Shown here: positions 5,804 to 10,659 of the stretch, in pieces
How positions within the stretch are numbered: position 1 is the first letter of the stretch
Layout: the number at the start of each line of letters is the position of its first letter
Virus record (IMG/VR): IMGVR_UViG_3300031885_000144
Span: 1-20,894 of that record
Origin: a virus
Strand: one strand, 5' to 3'
DNA length: 20,894 nucleotides
Translations under genes and position numbers: made by a program
The notes under the pieces: model-generated
What the model was told of the DNA's origin: nothing
What the model saw: only the letters and a program-made list of their open reading frames with translations
The model's database searches: none

Positions 5804-5848
5804 GAGTGTATTCACACGTCGGCAATACAACCTACTCAAGAGGTCATA

Positions 5849-6232
5849 ATGCCAAAAATAATACCACAAACTCCCCCGTTGTTCACTAAAATTAACATCA
5901 AAAAGAAGACAGCAAAAAAAATTCATTTTCTTCAGAAAAGCTTTGAAAGATTCACCGCGTACTTATGCCTAAAATGTCCTGATAACCCAGAGCGACAACA
6001 AGCAATCTATCGTATGCAGGAAGCTTGTGTTTGGTTTTGTCGATCTATTGCCAATAAAGATTTTAAACCTGAAGAAATAATTATTGAGCAAGAAGGACAC
6101 CCTATTACTATTGGACCAACACCAGAAGAGATAGCAGAACAAGAAGCTGATCAGCAAGCATGGTTAAAAGCACATACATTAACGCCATCCCCAGTTAATC
6201 CTGTGGTAATTATTAAGAAACGTAAAATTTAA
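5849..6232 (+). CDS. Acb2/Tad1-hairpin-like protein (candidate cyclic-nucleotide sponge)
   Basis: 127 residues. Residues about 23-70 form two helices with CPDNPER at 43-49, then A52, E58-A59, W62 and SIANK at 66-70. This pattern (Cys-Pro-Asp-x-x-Glu-Arg ... Glu-Ala-x-x-Trp ... Ile-Ala) resembles the small helical-hairpin family that includes anti-CBASS protein Acb2, which binds cyclic oligonucleotide signals. Unlike typical Acb2 (about 90-100 residues), it has a C-terminal extension with an acidic helix and a basic KKRKI end. AAGAGGT precedes the ATG. An open frame from 5768 would translate the leader hairpin, so I reject that start. The similarity is recalled, not aligned. Confidence 0.5.
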   Translation: MPKIIPQTPPLFTKINIKKKTAKKIHFLQKSFERFTAYLCLKCPDNPERQQAIYRMQEACVWFCRSIANKDFKPEEIIIEQEGHPITIGPTPEEIAEQEADQQAWLKAHTLTPSPVNPVVIIKKRKI

Positions 6233-6245
6233 TTGGATTAAATAA

Positions 6246-6593
6246 ATGAAATTAAAAGAAAAGAAAAATTATAAGAACTTAGTTGTTTGGATTGATAAAA
6301 AAATTCCTCCGATGTGTAGTTTCGAACATTGTATATGGGGGACAATTTTAGAAAAAATAAAAGAAAAATCACGATCGGCTTTATCACTAGACGAAATATT
6401 TGAATCATTTACATTTAAAAGAAAAGAAAGATTTATGATCATTTCTGGTCTAATAAAGAAAAAAGTTATAAAAAGAGAGAAAATAAATGAACTATCACAT
6501 AAATATACATGCATAGAAAATTCTTATTACGACAGGATATATCCATCAATAACAAGAAAAGAAAGATACCAACTAATAAAAAAATTTAGTTAA
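6246..6593 (+). CDS. AT-rich Lys-rich hypothetical protein (115 aa)
   Basis: The protein is full of Lys and Ile, and its DNA is visibly more A-rich than its neighbours, which suggests a separate origin. A segment from about residue 35 to 80 (SALSLDEIFESF, then RFMIISGLIKKKVIKREK) looks like a winged-helix pattern, with a helix pair followed by a basic wing. That is only an impression. The ribosome site is weak (ATTGGAT). No known family. Confidence 0.55.
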   Translation: MKLKEKKNYKNLVVWIDKKIPPMCSFEHCIWGTILEKIKEKSRSALSLDEIFESFTFKRKERFMIISGLIKKKVIKREKINELSHKYTCIENSYYDRIYPSITRKERYQLIKKFS

Positions 6594-6616
6594 AAAATGC
6601 CCCAACCATGGGGCAT
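6591..6616 (-). terminator. Intrinsic terminator facing left
   Basis: ATGCCCC, a 6-nt loop and GGGGCAT form a 7-bp GC-rich stem (6597-6603 with 6610-6616). Read leftward it is followed by a T-tract (complement of the A run at 6592-6597). No leftward gene ends here, so it would stop antisense transcription of the early operon. Read rightward no T-tract follows. Confidence 0.5.
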
Positions 6617-6643
6617 ACTAAAACGGTAAAGCATCCTAAAAAC

Positions 6644-6661
6644 CGCACTTTGGTCAGTGCG
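6644..6661 (+). other. Short inverted repeat upstream of the initiator
   Basis: CGCACT-TTGGTC-AGTGCG is a perfect 6-bp stem with a 6-nt loop, about 50 bp before the initiator start. It may be an operator or a leader structure; there is no further support. Confidence 0.3.
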
Positions 6662-6709
6662 CATAGTTTAATGGATGCTTATTTATTGTCAATAGTTAAA
6701 GGGCAGAAA

Positions 6710-7711
6710 ATGAGTACTAATGATAAACAATATACAATCGAACAATACAAATTGAATTACCGCGCATGCATTCCTTTTTACATTCTTTTAGATCCAGATC
6801 TGTCTCTCAACGAAATACGTCTTTACGGTTTAATCGAACAACTAGAATCCTCCAGTAAAGATGTCTTTATATCAGATAGGAAATTTGCAGAAATCCTTGG
6901 TATTTCACATGAATCAAATAAAATCCAAAAAATGAAACGCAATTTAGTAAAGAAAAATTATATAAAGCGAGAATTACGCCTTGTAACAATTGGCAAAAGA
7001 AAAGCTGAAATGCATTGCTGGAACACGGCTAAAGGCCTGTTGGTAGAAAATAATACAGGCACAGTCCATGAAGGACACCCCCAGAAAGAAAATAATACAT
7101 GCACAGTCCCACAGAGACCGACCCCCCCAGTCCCTGTGGGACCGACCCCCCCAGTCCCTGTGGGACCGATATGTAATGCCCTTAATATTAAAGCCCTTAA
7201 ATCTATAACTACTACTACAGCCCACCCCCCAGCCGAACCCCAAAAATCCGTCTCCGACCCCGTAGTAGTCGTAGTATTAAATTCTCAAAAGATAACAAAC
7301 CAACTACTAACCGCTTTCCGTGATAACCCCGTAGAAACAGACAAGATAAAAACCGAAGAAGAATTTCTATCAGCATGTGAATATTCAATCGTTCATCGCA
7401 ACGATGGAAACACGGGGGATCCAATTGACGAAATGCAAAGAGTTAGGGGCATTATTAAGCTCGTTAAGTTAGGAACCTTCGAGAACCCGAAAGGGTGGAC
7501 GAATAAATCAAAGGTAAGCCAAGAGCAGATTAATGATCGAATGAGATTGCAAGAAGAGGCTTCTATCAAAAAATGGAACGAAGAAGAAAAGGTGCGTGAA
7601 GTAGAGCGCAAACGAAAAATGAAAATGCCTGTAACAATTGACCTGGTAGAACAGAAAGACGTGAAACGATTAGGAGGGGTTTTGGCTGGATTGCCGATGT
7701 TGCGACATTGA
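6710..7711 (+). CDS. Replication initiator, gpO/RepA-like, with embedded origin
   Basis: 333 residues from the ATG at 6710, which has AAAGGG 6 nt upstream. Residues about 10-110 form a winged-helix initiator domain (RACIPFYILLDPDLSLNEIRLYG, then SDRKFAEILGIS as helix-turn-helix and VKKNYIKRE). Residues 113-155 are low complexity, with a duplicated PTPPVPVGP, because they are encoded by the iteron DNA. The C-terminal half is charged and helical and probably binds a helicase or loader. Lambda O has the same plan: N-terminal winged helix, origin inside the gene, C-terminal partner domain. The frame also stays open from 6608, but that ATG sits in a hairpin without a ribosome site. Confidence 0.75.
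   Translation: MSTNDKQYTIEQYKLNYRACIPFYILLDPDLSLNEIRLYGLIEQLESSSKDVFISDRKFAEILGISHESNKIQKMKRNLVKKNYIKRELRLVTIGKRKAEMHCWNTAKGLLVENNTGTVHEGHPQKENNTCTVPQRPTPPVPVGPTPPVPVGPICNALNIKALKSITTTTAHPPAEPQKSVSDPVVVVVLNSQKITNQLLTAFRDNPVETDKIKTEEEFLSACEYSIVHRNDGNTGDPIDEMQRVRGIIKLVKLGTFENPKGWTNKSKVSQEQINDRMRLQEEASIKKWNEEEKVREVERKRKMKMPVTIDLVEQKDVKRLGGVLAGLPMLRH
7046..7110 (+). repeat. 42-bp-spaced direct repeat at the origin
   Basis: GAAAATAATACA-N-GCACAGTCC occurs at 7046-7067 and 7088-7109 with one difference in 22 bases. Each copy ends in the left arm of an iteron palindrome, so the origin seems to have grown by duplication. Confidence 0.8.
7064..7166 (+). other. Candidate replication origin: four palindromic iterons
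   Basis: Thirteen-bp palindromes lie at 7064-7076 (GTCCATGAAGGAC), 7106-7118 (GTCCCACAGAGAC, imperfect), 7130-7142 and 7154-7166 (both GTCCCTGTGGGAC). The last three are spaced exactly 24 bp apart and separated by CCGACCCCCCCA-type spacers. An AT-rich stretch follows (7167-7210). Four palindromic iterons inside the initiator gene followed by AT-rich DNA is the lambda ori arrangement. The function is inferred. Confidence 0.72.
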
Positions 7712-7712
7712 C

Positions 7713-7982
7713 ATGTACCAACCCCAACAATCTTTCCAAGACTTTGCAAAATCAAAAGGGATCCACTTACTGAAAGACGATATTGTTTTTATAAAGAAGT
7801 GTTTGCTTCTAGTGCCATACAACACAAGAAGAAGCACCCTAGAAACTTACTCGAGCCAATGGTTGTCAGGAATAGGGTGTAGTGATATCGTTCATTTGCG
7901 CCAGAACAAAGGGCGGTTTAAAGCAAATACATACCTGAGGGAGTTGGTGGAAAATGGCTATCGGAATTGTGAAATGGTTTAA
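7713..7982 (+). CDS. Hypothetical protein after the initiator (89 aa)
   Basis: Starts [19 protein letters not shown]; it is helical and polar, with [17 protein letters not shown] near residues 63-79. It begins 1 bp after the initiator stop and overlaps the cold-shock gene by 29 bp. In lambda the helicase loader P occupies this position, but P is much longer and I see no ATPase motif, so a loader role is only positional speculation. Confidence 0.6.
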   Translation: MYQPQQSFQDFAKSKGIHLLKDDIVFIKKCLLLVPYNTRRSTLETYSSQWLSGIGCSDIVHLRQNKGRFKANTYLRELVENGYRNCEMV

Positions 7983-8154
7983 TGATCAAAAAGGATACGG
8001 ATTTATCGAATCAGAAAATAAAGATTATTTTGTGCACTTCAAAGCGATTCAGGGCGATGGTTTTAAAACGCTGAAAGAAGGTAGCAAAGTTGAGTTTGTT
8101 TCTAAGAAGGGTTTAAAGGGCATGGAAGCGCATGAAGTGAAGGTTGTTAGCTGA
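7954..8154 (+). CDS. CspA-family cold-shock domain protein
   Basis: 66 residues, a single five-stranded cold-shock (OB) domain of standard length. It starts [22 protein letters not shown]1 is KGYGFIE (13-19) and RNP2 is YFVHFKAI (25-32). These proteins bind single-stranded RNA or DNA, melt RNA structure and can antiterminate transcription. The aromatic binding residues (W8, F18, F26, F29) are kept. A GGAG/GGTGG site lies before the ATG, within the end of the upstream gene. It may help the phage RNA leaders or antitermination (inference). The family is certain. Confidence 0.95.
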   Translation: MAIGIVKWFNDQKGYGFIESENKDYFVHFKAIQGDGFKTLKEGSKVEFVSKKGLKGMEAHEVKVVS

Positions 8155-8217
8155 GTAACTATTTTTGATTTGTGTTGAATGTAGGTGCTTAAAAATCGTT
8201 TTTAGAGGGGTATTATT

Positions 8218-8496
8218 ATGGCAGTTAAAAAAGATTTATCGGAAACAAGAACATTAAAGAGAACTGGCCGAGTCGGCGAGATAGTGACAGATGATTATCG
8301 AAAGGCAAATATCAAAGCCGCAGAAAAAATTATAAAGCAAAATAAACCCGCAGGAATAATTGTTAAGTCTTTAAGTGAAAGTCGTGCAACGCCTGAATTA
8401 ACGCGAAAAAATCTTAAGACCTCAGAAGCGGATAAAATAAAAGTTGTCGCAGCCGCCAAGAATAGAATTTCCGAACTTAAAGCTAGAAAAAAATAA
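8218..8496 (+). CDS. Small basic hypothetical protein (92 aa)
   Basis: Rich in Lys, Ala and Ser, with little hydrophobic core: MAVKKDLSETRTLKRTGRV at the start and SELKARKK at the end. It could be a nucleic-acid-associated or helical protein. I know no family. AGAGGGG stands about 8 nt before the ATG. It stands apart from the cold-shock gene by 63 bp and is followed 14 bp later by the first tRNA-like element. Confidence 0.6.
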   Translation: MAVKKDLSETRTLKRTGRVGEIVTDDYRKANIKAAEKIIKQNKPAGIIVKSLSESRATPELTRKNLKTSEADKIKVVAAAKNRISELKARKK

Positions 8497-8510
8497 GCAA
8501 AGAAGCATAT

Positions 8511-8594
8511 GACAAGCTAGTAGTTCAATCGGTAGAACTGCGATATAACCAAACGTGGAAGATGCGAGTTCGAGTCTCGTCTAGTTTGTCGCCA
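8511..8594 (+). tRNA. tRNA-like gene 1 (apparent anticodon AAC, degenerate)
   Basis: A tRNA cloverleaf can be drawn. The acceptor is AAGCTAG (8514-8520) with CTAGTTT (8581-8587). Then come TA at positions 8-9, a D-arm GTTC/GAAC around AATCGGTA, and an anticodon stem GCGAT/AACGT with an A-A mismatch around ATAACCA. A 7-nt variable region and a T-arm GCGAG-TTCGAGT-CTCGT complete it. The anticodon would read AAC (Val), unusual for bacteria. The acceptor pairing continues three more base pairs outward (GAC with GTC), giving a 10-bp stem followed by GCCA. It may be a decayed or non-canonical tRNA. Confidence 0.6.
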
Positions 8595-8620
8595 GGTTAT
8601 CCGCCATTTTAGAGGTGTTA

Positions 8621-8866
8621 ATGAGTATTCTGGACGAAGCAAAGAAGATCTTAGAACACAGAGGCGCTGAATACGGGGATGTTAACGTGTCGTTTTCACG
8701 AATTGCTAAAATGTGGACAGGCTATCTCGGATGGGATATCAGCGCGCATGACGTGGCGAATATGATGATTTTGTTAAAAGTCTCGCGAATGAAGAAAAAG
8801 TATAGCGAAGATAGCGCACTCGATGTTATAGGCTACAGCGTGTGCGCTTCGAATTTGCTTGAATAA
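8621..8866 (+). CDS. DUF6378 family phage protein
   Basis: 81 residues. RGAEYGDVNVSFSRIAKMW, then WDISAHDVANMMILLKVSR and DSALDVIGYS match the DUF6378 family, a small helical phage protein of unknown function; a relation to MazG-like folds has been suggested. The ATG at 8621 follows AGAGGTGTTA, and the family starts about here. It is enclosed by the two tRNA-like elements. Confidence 0.75.
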   Translation: MSILDEAKKILEHRGAEYGDVNVSFSRIAKMWTGYLGWDISAHDVANMMILLKVSRMKKKYSEDSALDVIGYSVCASNLLE

Positions 8867-8871
8867 TTTAT

Positions 8872-8966
8872 GACAGCCCGTAGCTCAGTTGGTAGAGCAT
8901 TATCTCATAGAGCGCCGCGTTTTAGTTCGGCAGGTCGCAAGTTCAAGTCTTGCCGGGTTGTCGCCA
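8872..8966 (+). tRNA. tRNA-like gene 2 with enlarged central region
   Basis: Canonical parts: acceptor CAGCCCG (8874-8880) with CGGGTTG (8954-8960), TA, D-arm GCTC-AGTTGGTA-GAGC, and T-arm GCAAG-TTCAAGT-CTTGC. The acceptor continues two pairs outward (GA with TC) and ends GCCA, as in tRNA-like gene 1. Between D- and T-arms are 38 nt instead of about 23. A GCCG/CGGC hairpin with a 10-nt loop (8914-8931) could be the anticodon arm or a long variable arm; about 15 nt before it (8899-8913) are extra and repeat AGAGC. I cannot assign an anticodon. Confidence 0.6.
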
Positions 8967-9134
8967 TTTAACCACCCATTCATCTTCAGGCGTGCCTGGG
9001 CGGCTTACAATTGTTGGTACGTCTGCAAACCTTGCTAAATCGATGGGTGACGGCTCAAATCTAGGTTCAACTAGCTCGGGCCCCTCTTTAAGCTTTCGTT
9101 TCTCTTTTGCTACTACCGCGTTGACTTTTTTCAT
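8943..9134 (-). CDS. Hypothetical protein (63 aa) ending inside tRNA-like gene 2
   Basis: Starts MKKVNAVVAKEKRKLKEGP, with a basic N-terminus, then Pro-rich (EPRFEPSPIDLARF) and a C-terminal TPEDEWVVKWRQPGKT. AGGAG is 8 nt before the ATG. Its last eight codons, stop included, are antisense to the T-arm and acceptor of the tRNA-like gene, so the two loci converge and overlap by 24 bp. The family is unknown. A same-length frame on the other strand (8950-9141) is judged a shadow. Confidence 0.55.
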   Translation of the reverse strand: MKKVNAVVAKEKRKLKEGPELVEPRFEPSPIDLARFADVPTIVSRPGTPEDEWVVKWRQPGKT

Positions 9135-9348
9135 TTTTTAAACTCCTGTATAAAGTCGATAGTTGAGAAATTACTATATTCCAATCTGGATCGCAAAACC
9201 TGTATGTTTTATTACCGAGCACAATTAATATCCGCGGTTCACCAAAATAAACCCTGTCATTTGCAATGTTAAGCCAATAAAACGCGCCCAATGCCTCAAT
9301 GGAATTGCATTGTTGCTTTACAGTTTCATACTCATGATTCGACGGCAT
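9088..9348 (-). CDS. Hypothetical protein (86 aa)
   Basis: A cytoplasmic-looking protein, MPSNHEYETVKQQC with IEALGAFYWLNIANDRVYFGEPRI and a Lys/Arg-rich, probably disordered tail. No family recognised. Its ATG lies in the last codons of csrA and its 3' end overlaps the next gene by 47 bp. GGGG about 8 nt upstream can serve as ribosome site. Confidence 0.55.
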   Translation of the reverse strand: MPSNHEYETVKQQCNSIEALGAFYWLNIANDRVYFGEPRILIVLGNKTYRFCDPDWNIVISQLSTLYRSLKNEKSQRGSSKRETKA

Positions 9349-9529
9349 TTGGTTTACCCCATGGGTTTATTTTGCGCTTGATTGAAACTTCTTCGCGGTC
9401 AATGACGATGTTGGGTGGTGCTTCAAAGCCTAATCTTACTAATCCACCATGACCGACATCAGTTATTGTCAATATGATATCGTTCCCTATTTTTACTTTC
9501 TGCCCTTTATATCGCCCGAGAACCAGCAT
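9332..9529 (-). CDS. csrA: CsrA/RsmA-family translational regulator
   Basis: 65 residues, the normal length for CsrA. MLVLGRYKGQKVKIGNDIIL, then VRLGFEAPP and IDREEVSIKRK give the full five-strand pattern. L4 and R45 correspond to the RNA-binding residues L4 and R44 of E. coli CsrA. These dimers bind GGA motifs near ribosome sites and usually repress translation. I use the ATG at 9529 rather than the preceding TTG. The ribosome site GGAGGAGG lies in the end of the upstream gene (TGATG overlap) and offers GGA motifs for self-repression. The variation (LGRYKGQ for LTRRVGE) suggests a mobile-element paralogue. Confidence 0.9.
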   Translation of the reverse strand: MLVLGRYKGQKVKIGNDIILTITDVGHGGLVRLGFEAPPNIVIDREEVSIKRKINPWGKPNAVES

Positions 9530-9639
9530 CAAACCTCCTCCATCATTCTACGAATATCTTTAACCGCCAGGGCCATGTTTGCAAGTAGTAGCTCTATTGT
9601 TTCTAACGCGTCGCATAGTCTTTGTTGTTCTTTAGTCAT
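9529..9639 (-). CDS. Tiny helical protein upstream of csrA (36 aa)
   Basis: MTKEQQRLCDALETIELLL to IRRMMEEV: one amphipathic helix. GGGAGG precedes the ATG. Its stop overlaps the csrA start (TGATG), and its last codons form the csrA ribosome site, so its translation probably gates csrA expression. A TAATG overlap joins it to the gene upstream. Confidence 0.55.
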   Translation of the reverse strand: MTKEQQRLCDALETIELLLANMALAVKDIRRMMEEV

Positions 9640-9794
9640 TACCAGTCCTCCCTGTCTTCACGGCATTCTTCATAGCCTTTTACGAAACCATGATCGTAAG
9701 CCCATTGCAGCACCTCAATTAATTGCTTTTCGTCAAATGTTCCGTCTTCGTTTTTGCAATCTTCTATGTATTCTTTAGCTAGTTCTTCTTTCAT
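9639..9794 (-). CDS. Small acidic protein (51 aa)
   Basis: MKEELAKEYIEDCKNEDGT to CREDREDW. It is strongly acidic, with a helix-rich centre (FDEKQLIEVLQWAYDHGFVKGYEE). Such compact acidic proteins are common in phage early regions as inhibitors or DNA mimics, but no specific evidence applies here. The ribosome site is weak; the stop overlaps the next ATG (TAATG). Confidence 0.55.
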   Translation of the reverse strand: MKEELAKEYIEDCKNEDGTFDEKQLIEVLQWAYDHGFVKGYEECREDREDW

Positions 9795-9820
9795 GATTCT
9801 ATACTCGCTCTTGTTTAACC

Positions 9821-9837
9821 TGGCGCATTACGCGCCA
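9821..9837. other. Inverted repeat TGGCGC-ATTAC-GCGCCA
   Basis: A perfect 6-bp stem around a 5-nt loop straddles the stop codon of the 118-residue gene. No T-tract follows in either direction, so it is more likely a processing or stabilising hairpin than a terminator. Confidence 0.4.
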
Positions 9838-10184
9838 AGTAATTGATATGGTTTATCCCACTTTCCAATATGCAGATTAAAATAATAATTTGGAATTGAT
9901 CCGTAGTCCGAATTTTCACTAACCGTGACTTGCATTTTAACAGCGTTTACTATTTCTATTATTTTTAATAAAAAGTTCTTGGCTTTTTCGTTATTTTTCC
10001 AATTTTTTTCTATGTTAAAATGAGTGAGTTGTTCGTAGTCTGTGCCAAAATTAATACTTGACTGCATTACAGCAATTCTTAATTCCGTTGAATGCCGAGT
10101 GACGACTGAAAATTTTACGGTTGGGAACTCTTTCTTGAGTGCTTGTTTGACTTGCTTTGTTGTTGCTGCGCTAATTAATGGCAT
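9828..10184 (-). CDS. LPD29-like domain protein (118 aa)
   Basis: Starts MPLISAATTKQVKQALKKEFPTVKFSVVTRHS; the helix followed by a VKFSV strand resembles the LPD29 domain that occurs alone in phages and inside large polyvalent phage proteins. The rest (FGTDYEQLTHFNIEKNW, then IPNYYFNLHIGKW) keeps an alternating alpha/beta pattern. Function is unknown. The gene has an AAAGGATT ribosome site within a 38-bp leader nearly identical to that of the next gene upstream. Confidence 0.55.
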   Translation of the reverse strand: MPLISAATTKQVKQALKKEFPTVKFSVVTRHSTELRIAVMQSSINFGTDYEQLTHFNIEKNWKNNEKAKNFLLKIIEIVNAVKMQVTVSENSDYGSIPNYYFNLHIGKWDKPYQLLGA

Positions 10185-10188
10185 TTTC

Positions 10189-10226
10189 TAATCCTTTGTT
10201 TGTTACCCGAAGCCCAGTTGCCGCGG
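10189..10226 (-). promoter_or_regulatory. Hairpin leader, copy 1
   Basis: A 38-bp element identical at 36 positions to the copy at 10492-10529. In the leftward RNA it forms CCCG-C-GGC / GCU-U-CGGG around the loop AACUGG, followed by a single-stranded linker and the ribosome site AAAGGAUU. The AAGGAU core fits the GGA-type CsrA recognition motif. Transcript position suggests a translational control element. Confidence 0.65.
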
Positions 10227-10241
10227 GAATTTATGTAATTA

Positions 10242-10487
10242 TTATATTTGACCGTCTATAATGCTTTGTCGAGCAAAAGATATTTGATCTTTTAGCTCAT
10301 TAACTATTTCATCGACAAGATGTAGAGACAAAAACGGAATCCTTGGCTCGCCCAAAATTCGACGCAACATTTTCATTGCGTTTATTTCTGTAGCTATTTC
10401 GCCCGGATCAATTTCATACGTAAAAAAATCCACGTACTCAAGAGTATCAATCACATATTTTTTTACAAAAAGTTGTTGTTCAGTCAT
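10242..10487 (-). CDS. Hypothetical protein (81 aa), first gene of the leftward island
   Basis: MTEQQLFVKKYVIDTLEYV to SIIDGQI. It is helical and acidic, with a conserved-looking centre (PGEIATEINAMKMLRRILGEP). No family recognised. It is the first gene after the strong leftward promoter and carries copy 2 of the hairpin leader before its ATG. Confidence 0.6.
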   Translation of the reverse strand: MTEQQLFVKKYVIDTLEYVDFFTYEIDPGEIATEINAMKMLRRILGEPRIPFLSLHLVDEIVNELKDQISFARQSIIDGQI

Positions 10488-10491
10488 TTTT

Positions 10492-10529
10492 TAATCCTTT
10501 GTTTATTACCCGAGGCCCAGTTGCCGCGG
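10492..10529 (-). promoter_or_regulatory. Hairpin leader, copy 2
   Basis: The second copy of the 38-bp leader. The RNA stem is CCG-C-GGC / GCC-U-CGG around AACUGG. Compared with copy 1, one inner pair changes from G-U to G-C and the outermost C-G pair is lost, so the fold is retained. It begins a few bases after the predicted transcription start (about 10532), so the hairpin sits at the 5' end of the mRNA. Confidence 0.68.
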
Positions 10530-10538
10530 TATGTGTGT

Positions 10539-10566
10539 AGTATATCATTTATTTAGCCTGTGTCAA
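10539..10566 (-). promoter_or_regulatory. Leftward sigma70 promoter of the csrA island
   Basis: On the minus strand a perfect TTGACA (10566-10561), a 16-bp spacer and TATACT (10544-10539, five of six). It should drive the seven leftward genes down to 8943. Confidence 0.78.
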
Positions 10567-10588
10567 GTATTTGGGTATAATTATTTTA

Positions 10589-10618
10589 TAGTCACTGTGA
10601 TATTGATAATCATATAAT
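10589..10618 (+). promoter_or_regulatory. Possible rightward late promoter with operator-like palindrome
   Basis: TAGTCA (10589-10594), 18 bp, and a perfect TATAAT (10613-10618). The palindrome TCAC-T-GTGA (10592-10600) overlaps the -35, and ATCAT-ATA-ATGAT (10608-10620) covers the -10. This suits a regulated promoter for the packaging genes. The -35 is poor, so an activator would be needed. Confidence 0.4.
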
Positions 10619-10629
10619 GATATTATTAG

Positions 10630-10656
10630 AGTTATCCCCACTTTTTGTTGATAACT
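10630..10656 (+). other. Inverted repeat with near-DnaA box
   Basis: AGTTATC (10630-10636) and GATAACT (10650-10656) form perfect 7-bp arms with a 13-nt spacer. TTATCCCCA (10632-10640) differs from the DnaA-box consensus at one position. It could be an operator, an RNA hairpin at the start of the late transcript, or chance. Confidence 0.4.
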
Positions 10657-10659
10657 ATT

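Noticed and set aside
5768-5848. Upstream extension of the Acb2-like gene
   Set aside because: It would translate the strong hairpin; the ATG at 5849 has AAGAGGT at correct spacing.
6608-6709. Longer start of the initiator
   Set aside because: The ATG lies in a GC-rich hairpin with no ribosome site; the ATG at 6710 has AAAGGG and matches the usual domain start. The frame is open, so it is not excluded.
8872-8966. Attachment site at the tRNA-like gene
   Set aside because: No second copy of the tRNA 3' end and no integrase is visible in the window.
8950-9141. Plus-strand 63-residue ORF
   Set aside because: It starts inside the tRNA-like gene, lacks a ribosome site and is antisense to a gene with AGGAG and operon context.
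9821-9837. Rho-independent terminator
   Set aside because: The stem is short and no T-tract follows on either strand.
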